A stretch of 64,000 nt of DNA, taken from NCBI GenBank assembly GCA_965208775.1, contig OZ242360.1, positions 124,001-188,000 on the forward strand, read 5' to 3'. The notes below the pieces were generated by a model, which saw only the letters and a list, made by a program, of their open reading frames with translations, did not search any database and was not told where the DNA came from. Of this stretch, positions 45,408 to 53,628 are shown in pieces. The translations under genes were made by a program, and so were the position numbers. Source of the stretch: JAPOVO01 sp026708165. GTDB lineage: Bacteria; Chloroflexota; UBA11872; VXNJ01. The first letter of the stretch is position 1; every line of letters begins with the position of its first letter.

Positions 45408-46691
45408 TTGAGACGGATCCGAATTCCGGCAATCGTCCGCGACAATCTCGTATATCTGCCGTTCTTCGCCGCGGTGAGCGTCCTGAACTACTCGTTCCAG
45501 GTATACATGGCGCGCACGCTCGCACCCGGACACTACGCGGCCCTCATTGCGGCGCTATCTCTGCTGGCGATACTTTCCAGTCCCAGCGCAATTATCGCCA
45601 ACCTTAGCGCCAGGACCGTCGGGACGTATTGGTCGGCAGGGTCGGTCGTCCGCTTACGGCACCTTCTGGCCCGAGTATGGGTTTGGCTCGGCTCCGCTTC
45701 GGTAGCGTTGTCGTTGATATTTGTAGCGCTGTCATGGCCGATTGCAGAAGTCCTCTCGATCGAATCCATGTGGGTAGTGATCTGGGCCGCTATCGCCGTT
45801 GGGCCGGCATTGCTGTCCCCTCTCCTGGCCGGAATGTTGCAGGGGGCGCGATCGTTCGCTCTCTACGGCGCGTTTGGCGCCTTTGGTGCGGGGACAAGGC
45901 TCGGTATCGGAGTCCTGCTCGTCGGTACAGGATTCGGCGCTGCCGGAGCGATGGCGGCGACTCCCGCTTCCGGGTTTCTCGCGATCGCCGCCGGCTACGC
46001 GGGATGGCGTTGGCTAATGCGTGGCAGGACGAGCGACGACAAAGAAAACCTGACGATTCAACTTCCGATTCGCGGCCAGCTTCAGGTGGCTGCAATCGGC
46101 GCGGTGCAGATTCTGCTCTTCAATCTCGATATCTTGTTTGTAAAGGCGCTATTCGACGAACAGATTGCGGCTGACTACTCCGCCGCCGCGCTGGTAGGAC
46201 GAACTATCTTCTTTGCCGTGAGTCCGCTGGCCACCGTCCTGCTTCCAAACGTGGTCCACAACGCCGTCCGCGGAGAGAACTCGCTCGGCATTTTCGTATT
46301 TAGCCTGTCGGCCGTTATCGGGCTATGCCTGATCGGCGTTTGTGTCGTGTTCCTGTTTCCGGATCTGATCTACAAGGTCGTATTCGCCGACGTCTACCTG
46401 CCCTATCTGGACGTATTGCGGGCTTACGCGCTGTCTGGCTCGCTGCTATCCATCATCATGCTGCTTGCCACATTTCACATCGGCGTCTCGAATCTCAGAA
46501 TCTGGTTGCCGATGTCAGTTCTACTGCCGCTACCAATAGTCAGCTACACGGTCTTCAACGCCAACCCCGGTCAAATCGCCTGGGCGATGGTGGCATGCCT
46601 CACCGTTTACACCATCTATATCGCCTGGGAAACACTCAGGTTCGCAGCCAGGCGAGGCGATCGGGAGTCACCGCCCGCAACCGTCGGCTAG
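45408..46691 (+). CDS. Polysaccharide flippase-like protein (Wzx/MATE type)
   Basis: A 427-residue protein with about twelve predicted membrane helices. It begins near LVYLPFFAAVSVLNYSFQVY and continues MARTLAPGHYAAL, a typical N-terminus of oligosaccharide flippases of the MOP superfamily. It should move lipid-linked oligosaccharides to the outer face of the membrane, supplying the GT-C enzymes around it. The TTG start has no strong ribosome site. It diverges from the 922-residue gene across a 222-bp gap. Confidence 0.8.
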   Translation: MRRIRIPAIVRDNLVYLPFFAAVSVLNYSFQVYMARTLAPGHYAALIAALSLLAILSSPSAIIANLSARTVGTYWSAGSVVRLRHLLARVWVWLGSASVALSLIFVALSWPIAEVLSIESMWVVIWAAIAVGPALLSPLLAGMLQGARSFALYGAFGAFGAGTRLGIGVLLVGTGFGAAGAMAATPASGFLAIAAGYAGWRWLMRGRTSDDKENLTIQLPIRGQLQVAAIGAVQILLFNLDILFVKALFDEQIAADYSAAALVGRTIFFAVSPLATVLLPNVVHNAVRGENSLGIFVFSLSAVIGLCLIGVCVVFLFPDLIYKVVFADVYLPYLDVLRAYALSGSLLSIIMLLATFHIGVSNLRIWLPMSVLLPLPIVSYTVFNANPGQIAWAMVACLTVYTIYIAWETLRFAARRGDRESPPATVG

Positions 46692-46731
46692 CGTTGTCTC
46701 GATTCGAAGCGCCAGCCGCCTTTCCAAGCCA

Positions 46732-47523
46732 TCACAACGGCCACGGCTCGAGCGCATTGAACACGCCGAAAAGCACCCAGGCAGCCGAACCGGCGATGAG
46801 CAGCGCCACGATTACGGCCTCCGGCAGAGCTCCTCCAACCATCCGCGCCGCACGTAGGGAAACCCAACCGGCGCCGACTATCAGAGCCGCCGCCGTTGCC
46901 GCTAGAAACAACAGACTGACGGCCGGTGTGCCAAGCATCGACATCAAGACCGAGCGCGGTGTCGACCGCCGCCACAGTTGCAAGACGAGATCGTTGTCTC
47001 CGCTTCCCGGGTCGCCGTTTATCGACGCCTGGCCGGCCCCGTACCCGTCGACGCGATTACCCTGCAAGTAGATTGGCCCCGGCGAGTCCGCGGGATTCAC
47101 CACCTGAATGACTATTCCGGAACCAACCACAGACACGTGTGACGGTATTCCTATGGCCGCCTCGCCGCTAGGCTGGACGTCAACAAGCTGCTCAAATAGG
47201 ACAACCTGTTCGGAACCACTCTTGTGGAGAATGCGAACAATGGCCCCGACGGCGGATGCCGGTCTGTCGATCCAAACGGCCGCCTTCGTTAGCGGCTCTG
47301 GCATGTCGCCCAGCGACTGCTCGGCAGCGGCGCCCGGGGGCAGCGGGCCGTATTCGAGATTGAAGTCGATTGCCGGAATCGACGGCCACTCCCGCTCGGA
47401 AGTGGTAAGTGCATACATGCCCGAAAGCAGCGCGACGAACCCGACCAGCGCGGGGAGCAATCGCCGCCAGAGCGGCGTCCTGCCGCCGGATTGGATTGTT
47501 AGAGTGGCTCGCAAGCCTGACAT
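46732..47523 (-). CDS. Membrane-anchored beta-domain protein (263 aa)
   Basis: Not recognised by name. The plan is that of the 244-residue protein at 39553-40287: an N-terminal helix (LLPALVGFVALLSGMYAL), about 150 residues of external beta-rich sequence, and two C-terminal helices (AVSLLFLAATAAALIVGAGW and one near the end). I use ATG 47523; a longer frame to 47709 would cover the start of the divergent 915-residue gene. The 30-bp gap to that gene implies a shared regulatory region, again pairing this type of protein with a YfhO-like one. Confidence 0.68.
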   Translation of the reverse strand: MSGLRATLTIQSGGRTPLWRRLLPALVGFVALLSGMYALTTSEREWPSIPAIDFNLEYGPLPPGAAAEQSLGDMPEPLTKAAVWIDRPASAVGAIVRILHKSGSEQVVLFEQLVDVQPSGEAAIGIPSHVSVVGSGIVIQVVNPADSPGPIYLQGNRVDGYGAGQASINGDPGSGDNDLVLQLWRRSTPRSVLMSMLGTPAVSLLFLAATAAALIVGAGWVSLRAARMVGGALPEAVIVALLIAGSAAWVLFGVFNALEPWPL

Positions 47524-47553
47524 CACTACTTCTTTAGCTGAGGGCCGCGATAA

Positions 47554-50301
47554 ATGATAGGCAAGCGAAGCACGCTGGTCTGGATCGCGGCTTTCATATT
47601 CGGGCTTGCGACAGTAGCCGCGGTCTATAGCTTGGTGCTCACCCAGCCCGGCGACTTGCAGCAGCGCGACCTTTACCCCTCGCTGTTCCTCGAAAGGGTA
47701 GTCGAGCATTCCGTATACCCGCTGTGGTCGCCGCGCGGCACATTCAACATCGCCGGTACCGGACGACTGCCTATAACCCTCATTCTGGCGGGGTTCGCCA
47801 AATTGTTCGCTCTCGATGGCGCCACCTACGCACGATTGATAGTCCTCTGGATCGTGTTAGCCGCCTACACGAGCGGCTTCTTCGGGTTCTACCTCCTGTC
47901 ACGGTGGCGTCGTGGAGAAGGTGGGAACGTTCCGATCGGAGCGCTGGTCTGTGGAGTGGTCGCAGCCGTAAACCCGTGGACTATCGCCAGGCTCGAGCAC
48001 AGCTGGGTGATGGCCCAATGGGCCGTCCTACCGATCGTCGTTGGAGCGTTTGCCGAGGGTCTCCGCACGGGGCGCAAAAGGTGGATTCTGGGTTCCGCCC
48101 TGATTATGGCGGCATTCGGCACGACCCAACCACACTACCTGGTAATTACAACCGGGGTTGTGTTCTTGACAGCCGCCGTCGTCGCGGTCTGGGGCTCAGG
48201 AAAACCGGTCAGGCATTTCGCCGACCTCGGGCTGTGGTTATTGACTCTCGTGCCGCTCTCTGCGCACTTAATCGCCCCTTACGCGGCGGCGAGGCTCCTT
48301 GCCGGAACCGGCGACCCCGCCTACACGCTGACCGACCAGACCCTCACCACGATCTCAAGATTCCAGGACTTGCCCGGAACACTGCTTGGGACCGGCAATT
48401 TCAATTGGCAGGACGTACTGGCCCCCTCTGGCCCGGAGAGAGTCATATGGTCGATGGCGGCATGGGTCATCGCTTTGACACCGCTCGGCGCAATCTTGCT
48501 GGCGGGATGGAGGCGGCCGGCCATAGCTCTGGCGGCGGGCGGGTATCTGGTGGCTGTTTTCCTGTCGATGTCGCATTGGGAATGGACCGCCGAGCTGTTC
48601 CAGCGAGCGGTCAACGACGTGCCCGGATTCTGGGTCTTCCGGGAGCCTGACCGCACCACAGGCTTGGTCGTATGGTCTCAGGCGCTCGCCTTGGGGATGG
48701 TGGCAACCAGCCTCACGGCCTGGCGAGGTCCGCGGCGACAAGCCGTGAGCCGGTGGGCGATTGTGGCCTATCTCGCAGCCGCCGCAGTGTTTCACGCAGC
48801 CCCCGCAACGGTAAACGCCCTTTGGAAATCCGACGTGTCGAACTATGTTCCAAAGCCGCTCCCGGAAGACTACCGGCGCGTGCTGCGAGCGGTTGACCGT
48901 AGCACGGATCCAAACGGCCGCATTCTCGTCGCTTCGTCGGACGAACGGGCGCCTAACTGGGACAAGACTCGAATAGTCAGGCTCATGGAAGCCGCCAGCA
49001 TTGAATCGCCCAGCATCACCGGCGATACGCGGTCTCCGGTCCCGCCCTCGCCCGTCTCCGGGCGGTGGTTTGAGTTCTTTTACTCGCTCCCGGGAGACGA
49101 GGCCGTTGACGCGGCCCGTAACGCCGGCTTCGACCGTATCGTGGTCGTTCGCGACTACGACGCGGGAGAAAGCACGTTCTCCGCAATCTCTCAGGCTCCC
49201 GGCGTGCGAGACATCGCCGCTGGACCGAACATCTGGGCGGGCGAGCTTTTCGAGGACGGGCCTCCTACCATCGAGACCGGTGTTCCCATCCTCGTCACTG
49301 ACTTGGCATCGACCACGGACACGAATGAAGTGGCCGTACTCGCCAATCATTCGGCGGCGTTGGATCATCCCGGAGTTTCCATCGCGTCCGCCTCGACCGC
49401 CGAAGCCGCTATCGAACAGTCATTTGCCGAGCTTGGGCCGTCCGGCGTCAGACCGGTCACGGACTGGTTTGGATTCCGCAGCCGGCGCGGGGGCTGGATA
49501 CGAGGCGGCGCGTACGCAGACGAGCGCCAGACCTGGCAAGCCGAACTCCGCCGACTGGGACTCGAGTCATGGAGCGCCGACTATGACCTCGGCATCGCCT
49601 TCGCCCCGCCCGGAGAAGCGCGAGATCGAATGACCATTGACACCCATGACGCGCGCGGACGGACGACAGCCCAAACAGAGGAGTCAGGCCCGCGCAGGGT
49701 CTATACCTACAATGCGCCAACGGTATGGCTGCGAGTTTTCACGAGCCCGGAATCGGACTGGCTCGACATAGAGTGGCAAGGCGGCGGAAAGCGGATCGAT
49801 ACCAACTCGCTCGAAGCAACCTGGCGGTGGGTCGAGATTGGAGCGATCGGGAGAGAAACAATTGCGATTGTTCCCGGCCCCGGACTGGCCGCTGTCAACG
49901 CCATCGCAATCGCGCCGGCCGGCTGGAGTCCCGAAGACCGATCGCCGTCCGTCCAATTCGTTCATGCGGAAGTCGAATATCAGCGCCTGTCTGCGACGAG
50001 ATATGCCGCAAGCCTGACTTCCGACCGCGGACTGGTCTTCATACTGCTCCGCGAGGCCTACGATCCACTTTGGCGAGCCAAGGTGGACGGAGGAAGCATT
50101 GAGCCTGTGCTCGCCGACGGACTCTGGAACGGATACGTGATTCCCGTGGCGGAGGGAGGCGTCACAAATGTCACGTTCGAGTATGCGGCCCAGCGGTGGT
50201 ACGACGTCGGGATAGGAATATCGCTGGCAAGCGCTCTGACGTTGGGCGCTCTTTGGGCGATTTTCGTAGTCCGCGGTCACACCAAAAGGCGCACGTTATG
50301 A
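47554..50301 (+). CDS. YfhO-like GT-C membrane protein (915 aa)
   Basis: A polytopic protein with many helices to about residue 420, an external domain, and a last helix near the C-terminus. The outer loop after helix 1 has PGDLQQRDLYPSLFLERVV with acidic residues typical of GT-C enzymes. The C-terminal part contains REAYDPLWRAKVDGGSIEP, the YfhO-like segment also seen in the 699-residue protein. Role is probably transfer of a sugar from a polyprenyl carrier to a surface glycan or protein. Confidence 0.75.
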   Translation: MIGKRSTLVWIAAFIFGLATVAAVYSLVLTQPGDLQQRDLYPSLFLERVVEHSVYPLWSPRGTFNIAGTGRLPITLILAGFAKLFALDGATYARLIVLWIVLAAYTSGFFGFYLLSRWRRGEGGNVPIGALVCGVVAAVNPWTIARLEHSWVMAQWAVLPIVVGAFAEGLRTGRKRWILGSALIMAAFGTTQPHYLVITTGVVFLTAAVVAVWGSGKPVRHFADLGLWLLTLVPLSAHLIAPYAAARLLAGTGDPAYTLTDQTLTTISRFQDLPGTLLGTGNFNWQDVLAPSGPERVIWSMAAWVIALTPLGAILLAGWRRPAIALAAGGYLVAVFLSMSHWEWTAELFQRAVNDVPGFWVFREPDRTTGLVVWSQALALGMVATSLTAWRGPRRQAVSRWAIVAYLAAAAVFHAAPATVNALWKSDVSNYVPKPLPEDYRRVLRAVDRSTDPNGRILVASSDERAPNWDKTRIVRLMEAASIESPSITGDTRSPVPPSPVSGRWFEFFYSLPGDEAVDAARNAGFDRIVVVRDYDAGESTFSAISQAPGVRDIAAGPNIWAGELFEDGPPTIETGVPILVTDLASTTDTNEVAVLANHSAALDHPGVSIASASTAEAAIEQSFAELGPSGVRPVTDWFGFRSRRGGWIRGGAYADERQTWQAELRRLGLESWSADYDLGIAFAPPGEARDRMTIDTHDARGRTTAQTEESGPRRVYTYNAPTVWLRVFTSPESDWLDIEWQGGGKRIDTNSLEATWRWVEIGAIGRETIAIVPGPGLAAVNAIAIAPAGWSPEDRSPSVQFVHAEVEYQRLSATRYAASLTSDRGLVFILLREAYDPLWRAKVDGGSIEPVLADGLWNGYVIPVAEGGVTNVTFEYAAQRWYDVGIGISLASALTLGALWAIFVVRGHTKRRTL

Positions 50302-50419
50302 CAGCAGACCGTGCCGCAACCGAGACGGCTGACGCGGTCACCTGTTTGATCGCTCTCCAGCAGGACGGGTATCGTTCATGCGAGAAAGCGCCTGCATCCA
50401 CTTCGGGAGAGTAGACCCG

Positions 50420-51229
50420 ATGCGCATTGGCCTTGTGACGCTCTGCTCGCCCCGCGGTGAGCGGGACCGGAATCTTGAGAAGATCCTCGAATTCGGCAAA
50501 CAAGCCGCCGAGAAGGGCTGTCAGCTCGTACTGTTCCCCGAATACTCGGTCAACGGAAGCTGGGTAACTTACGACCGCGAAGCCGACCTTGCCGACTTGC
50601 ACCGGCAGGCGGAGCCGATTCCTGGACCGACAACTCAGATCATCGCCGAAGCGGCCCGTGACCTGGGAATTGCCTTCGGAGTGGGAATCGCGGAGAGGGG
50701 TTTGACTCGCAAGCCGTTTAACGCCTACGCGATCATCACCGGAGACGGCGTAGTTCACGTCCAGCGCAAGCTCCAGCCAACCGAGAGCGAGATCGCCTAC
50801 TATCGGGGCGGCGGTGACGCGCTTGAGACGTTCGAGCTTGGCGGTGTGCCGTTCGGCGTAACGATCTGCGCCGACAACGAGTCTCCAGCCATCCATGACC
50901 GCCTTTGCGAGAAGGGCGCCAGGGTGATCATCGAACCCCACTACGATTGCGTGAAGAAGTTCCAGAACGTCGGCAGCACCTGGGAAGAGCTGATCGAGTT
51001 CAACAGGGTAGGTACCCTCCGACGCCGCGCCGAGGAGCTTTCACGACGGCTGGGCGTCATCTCGATGTATATCGACGCCAAGGACCCACGAGAGAACATT
51101 TCGGACCGGATGGACTGGCCACACTACGTCAACGGAAAGAGCGCGGCTTTCGGACCGGATGGCGAGCTTCTGGCCGAGAACGCCGGAAACGAGGAGTCCT
51201 TACTGGTCGTCGATATCGACCTGGCCTGA
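50420..51229 (+). CDS. Carbon-nitrogen hydrolase (nitrilase superfamily)
   Basis: A 269-residue cytoplasmic enzyme with the Glu-Lys-Cys triad: Glu41 in VLFPEYSVNG, Lys117 in VQRKLQPTESE and Cys150 in GVTICADNESPA. The family hydrolyses amides, N-carbamoyl compounds or nitriles; the substrate here is unknown. ATG 50420 is chosen, with GGGAG upstream, because the sequence before it (start at 50378) is not family-like. It is convergent with the oxidoreductase that ends 16 bp away. Confidence 0.88.
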   Translation: MRIGLVTLCSPRGERDRNLEKILEFGKQAAEKGCQLVLFPEYSVNGSWVTYDREADLADLHRQAEPIPGPTTQIIAEAARDLGIAFGVGIAERGLTRKPFNAYAIITGDGVVHVQRKLQPTESEIAYYRGGGDALETFELGGVPFGVTICADNESPAIHDRLCEKGARVIIEPHYDCVKKFQNVGSTWEELIEFNRVGTLRRRAEELSRRLGVISMYIDAKDPRENISDRMDWPHYVNGKSAAFGPDGELLAENAGNEESLLVVDIDLA

Positions 51230-51245
51230 CGCAGGCTGCAGCCGA

Positions 51246-52364
51246 CTACTCAACGCAGTCCCCAAAGGTCGCCACGCTTTTCGGTAGCTTGCCGTCGGGA
51301 GTCCAGCACGCTTCACGGATATCCACGGCCACCGGCTTACGCTCGCGCATAGACTGGACAGCCTTCTCGAAGATCAACGTCGGAACGCTCGCCTCCCACA
51401 CGTCCATCGGGTTGGGACCGCCTTCGAGGCACAGCTTGGCGAACATCTCCATCTCTTCGTCGAATCCGGCTCGATAAGGGTTTCCCGAAGCGTCGTTGAG
51501 TATCCCCGTTCCTTCGGAGTAGATTTCCTCAAAGCCCTCGGCATCCGTGCCTTCGAATACCAGGCTGCGAAAGCGGTTGGTCGCCGCACTCACGGATCCC
51601 GCCAGCACTTCGCCGTAGTACTTGGGAACAATGCCGCCCGACCCCACGTCGCTGAAAACCGAATTCGCCACTCCGCCGTTCTCAAAGCGAATGACGATGG
51701 TGCTCGTACTGGTGGGCCTTCCGCCATAGCCCATCGCGTATATCTCGACAGGCTGCGACCGCATAACGTGCCATATCCAATACAGAGCGTAACCGCCGTT
51801 ATCGAACACGCCGTCCGCGCCGTAGGGGCCTTCCGGATCATCGACCCGATGCGCGCCGGGACCGGCGTCCGGACCGAACATCACCTTGTTTCGGCGGTTT
51901 TGCTCCGGCGGGATGCGAACGGTGAAGAGAATGAAATAGGGCTTTTCGATTACGTCCCGCAGCCTGATCGTCACGGGCGAGTGCTTGAACCACCACGCCC
52001 CCATATATTGAACGTCCGATTCGCTCACTGCCCTTTGGATCGCGTGGGCCTCGGCCACCGTCATCATCGGCGGCTTTTCGCAGAAAACATGCTTGCCGGC
52101 GGCTATTGATTCAAGCGATATCTCCGCGTGAGTCGAATGGGTTGAGCAGATGATTACCGCGTCGACTCCCGGATCGGATAGAACACGACCAAGATCTGTC
52201 GTGTAGTAGCCGGCCCCGCCTTCCTCGGCGCGCTCGCGGGCGGCTGACTCGACTACGTCCATCGACGCCGTCAGCCGCATCGCCGGCGTCTTGAGAATGT
52301 TGGCCAGGTGATACCGGCTGATTCCGCCGCATCCCACGATCGCCACGTTCAGTTTGTCAGCCAA
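51246..52364 (-). CDS. Gfo/Idh/MocA-family oxidoreductase (3)
   Basis: A 372-residue NAD(P)-dependent enzyme. The Rossmann loop is LNVAIVGCGGISRYHLANIL, the EKP segment KHVFCEKPPMMTVAEAHA, and the substrate domain contains DNGGYALYWIWHVM, where the usual Asp-x-Gly-x-His pattern is altered. Start is TTG 52364, supported by AAAGGAG six bases upstream; the frame runs on to 52412 without family similarity. It follows the 2-hydroxyacid dehydrogenase gene on the same strand. Confidence 0.88.
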   Translation of the reverse strand: MADKLNVAIVGCGGISRYHLANILKTPAMRLTASMDVVESAARERAEEGGAGYYTTDLGRVLSDPGVDAVIICSTHSTHAEISLESIAAGKHVFCEKPPMMTVAEAHAIQRAVSESDVQYMGAWWFKHSPVTIRLRDVIEKPYFILFTVRIPPEQNRRNKVMFGPDAGPGAHRVDDPEGPYGADGVFDNGGYALYWIWHVMRSQPVEIYAMGYGGRPTSTSTIVIRFENGGVANSVFSDVGSGGIVPKYYGEVLAGSVSAATNRFRSLVFEGTDAEGFEEIYSEGTGILNDASGNPYRAGFDEEMEMFAKLCLEGGPNPMDVWEASVPTLIFEKAVQSMRERKPVAVDIREACWTPDGKLPKSVATFGDCVE

Positions 52365-52477
52365 TGTGCTCTCCTTTAGATCGCTCGGATAGGCAGGCTC
52401 ACCGACTCGCAAAGATTATCGGAAGTGCCACCGATCCGTTGCACGGTCAGGCGCATCCCAACCGATATGCGACAAAT

Positions 52478-53434
52478 CTACGACGGTTCTCCCAGGCGGC
52501 ATACGAAGGCCAGCGGCTTGTCGCGCGTGAACCGACGCAGGTTCTCTCGAAAGATCTGGCGGCGTCCTTCATACATGGCGGGCGTCAAGGCTGAAGCGTG
52601 GGGCGAAAGGATCAGGTTCTCCAGGTCCCATAACGGGCTGTCGGTGGGCAAGGGCTCCACCTCTGTTACATCCAGCGCCGCCCCTGCCAGACTACCGGAC
52701 TCCAGCGCGGCGGCGAGCGCTTCCTCGTCGATAATGCCCCCGCGTGATATGGCTATCACGTTCGCGCCCGGCTTCATCAGACCCAAACGCCGCTGATCAA
52801 TTACTCGGCTCAACTCCGGCAGCTTCGGGGCGGTGACGACGAACCAATCGGACATCGCAAGTAGGTCGTCCAGGCGGTCCATGCCCCAAACAGCGCGGAC
52901 TCCCGCCGGGACCTCTGTCGGACTTGGATCGACGGCGTAGATCTCCATTCCGAAGGCGAGCGCCCGCTGGGCGACGGCCCTTCCTATCCCGCCGAGTCCG
53001 AACAATCCCATCGTGGAGCCGTTCAGGTCGATCATCCGCCCGGCGTACTTGCCGGTATCCCATACTCTCGCGCGCTGGTCGTCGATCAAGTCCCTCACGC
53101 GGTGCGCAAGCGCCAGGATCATCCCCATGGCATGGTCCGCCATCGGACCGGCGTGCGGTCCGGGTGAGTTCGTAATTACGACGTTCGAAGCGGCGATTTC
53201 CGGCACGTCCTCGAGCCTGTCCAGTCCCATGCCTGGAATATGAATCCAGCGCAGCCTGTTGGCGGCTAGGAAAGTCTCCCTGTCCGGCCATCCAAGAAAG
53301 CCGTCGGCATCGACGATTTCCCGCCGCTGATCGACCCGCTCGTACGCCACGGCAAAGTCGACACCCGGAAAGTCAGACTTCAAGCTCATTTCCAGCGTCT
53401 CGCCTAGAAATGGGGTTCCCACGACAATTTTCAT
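52478..53434 (-). CDS. D-isomer-specific 2-hydroxyacid dehydrogenase
   Basis: A 318-residue NAD(P)-dependent enzyme interconverting a 2-hydroxy acid and a 2-keto acid. The nucleotide site is GLFGLGGIGRAVAQRAL (144-160), and the catalytic residues are Arg231 (ISRGGIID), Glu260 (VTEVEPLP) and His279 (LSPHASALT). The ATG has AAGGAG eight bases upstream. Together with the downstream oxidoreductase it could process a sugar acid, an inference from position only. Confidence 0.9.
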   Translation of the reverse strand: MKIVVGTPFLGETLEMSLKSDFPGVDFAVAYERVDQRREIVDADGFLGWPDRETFLAANRLRWIHIPGMGLDRLEDVPEIAASNVVITNSPGPHAGPMADHAMGMILALAHRVRDLIDDQRARVWDTGKYAGRMIDLNGSTMGLFGLGGIGRAVAQRALAFGMEIYAVDPSPTEVPAGVRAVWGMDRLDDLLAMSDWFVVTAPKLPELSRVIDQRRLGLMKPGANVIAISRGGIIDEEALAAALESGSLAGAALDVTEVEPLPTDSPLWDLENLILSPHASALTPAMYEGRRQIFRENLRRFTRDKPLAFVCRLGEPS

Positions 53435-53521
53435 CCTGGCATCTCCTTAGCTACTCGCGTGCACGCATCCGGCCTCAACGGCGCGTAGGGGTTGACTGAA
53501 CGGGCCGCACAAGCTCTTTCT

Positions 53522-53542
53522 GAATTCGTCGATAACGAATTC
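53522..53542. promoter_or_regulatory. Operator-like inverted repeat
   Basis: GAATTCGT-CGATA-ACGAATTC is a perfect 8-bp inverted repeat with a 5-bp spacer, 88 bp upstream of the hydroxyacid dehydrogenase start. It may bind a dimeric regulator; no -35/-10 pair was found beside it. Confidence 0.4.
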
Positions 53543-53628
53543 GCCACCGCATAGCTCCCAAAGCGTAGATCGTCAGGCAAGGCGAGAGAAACTCCCCGGC
53601 GCGGATGTGCGGCGGCCGCGGCTGATTG

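Noticed and set aside
47524..47709. Longer form of the 263-residue membrane protein
   Set aside because: It would cover the start of the divergent 915-residue gene and adds 62 residues unlike a signal anchor.
52365..52412. Upstream start of the third Gfo/Idh/MocA gene
   Set aside because: The added residues do not resemble the family, and AAAGGAG directly precedes TTG 52364.
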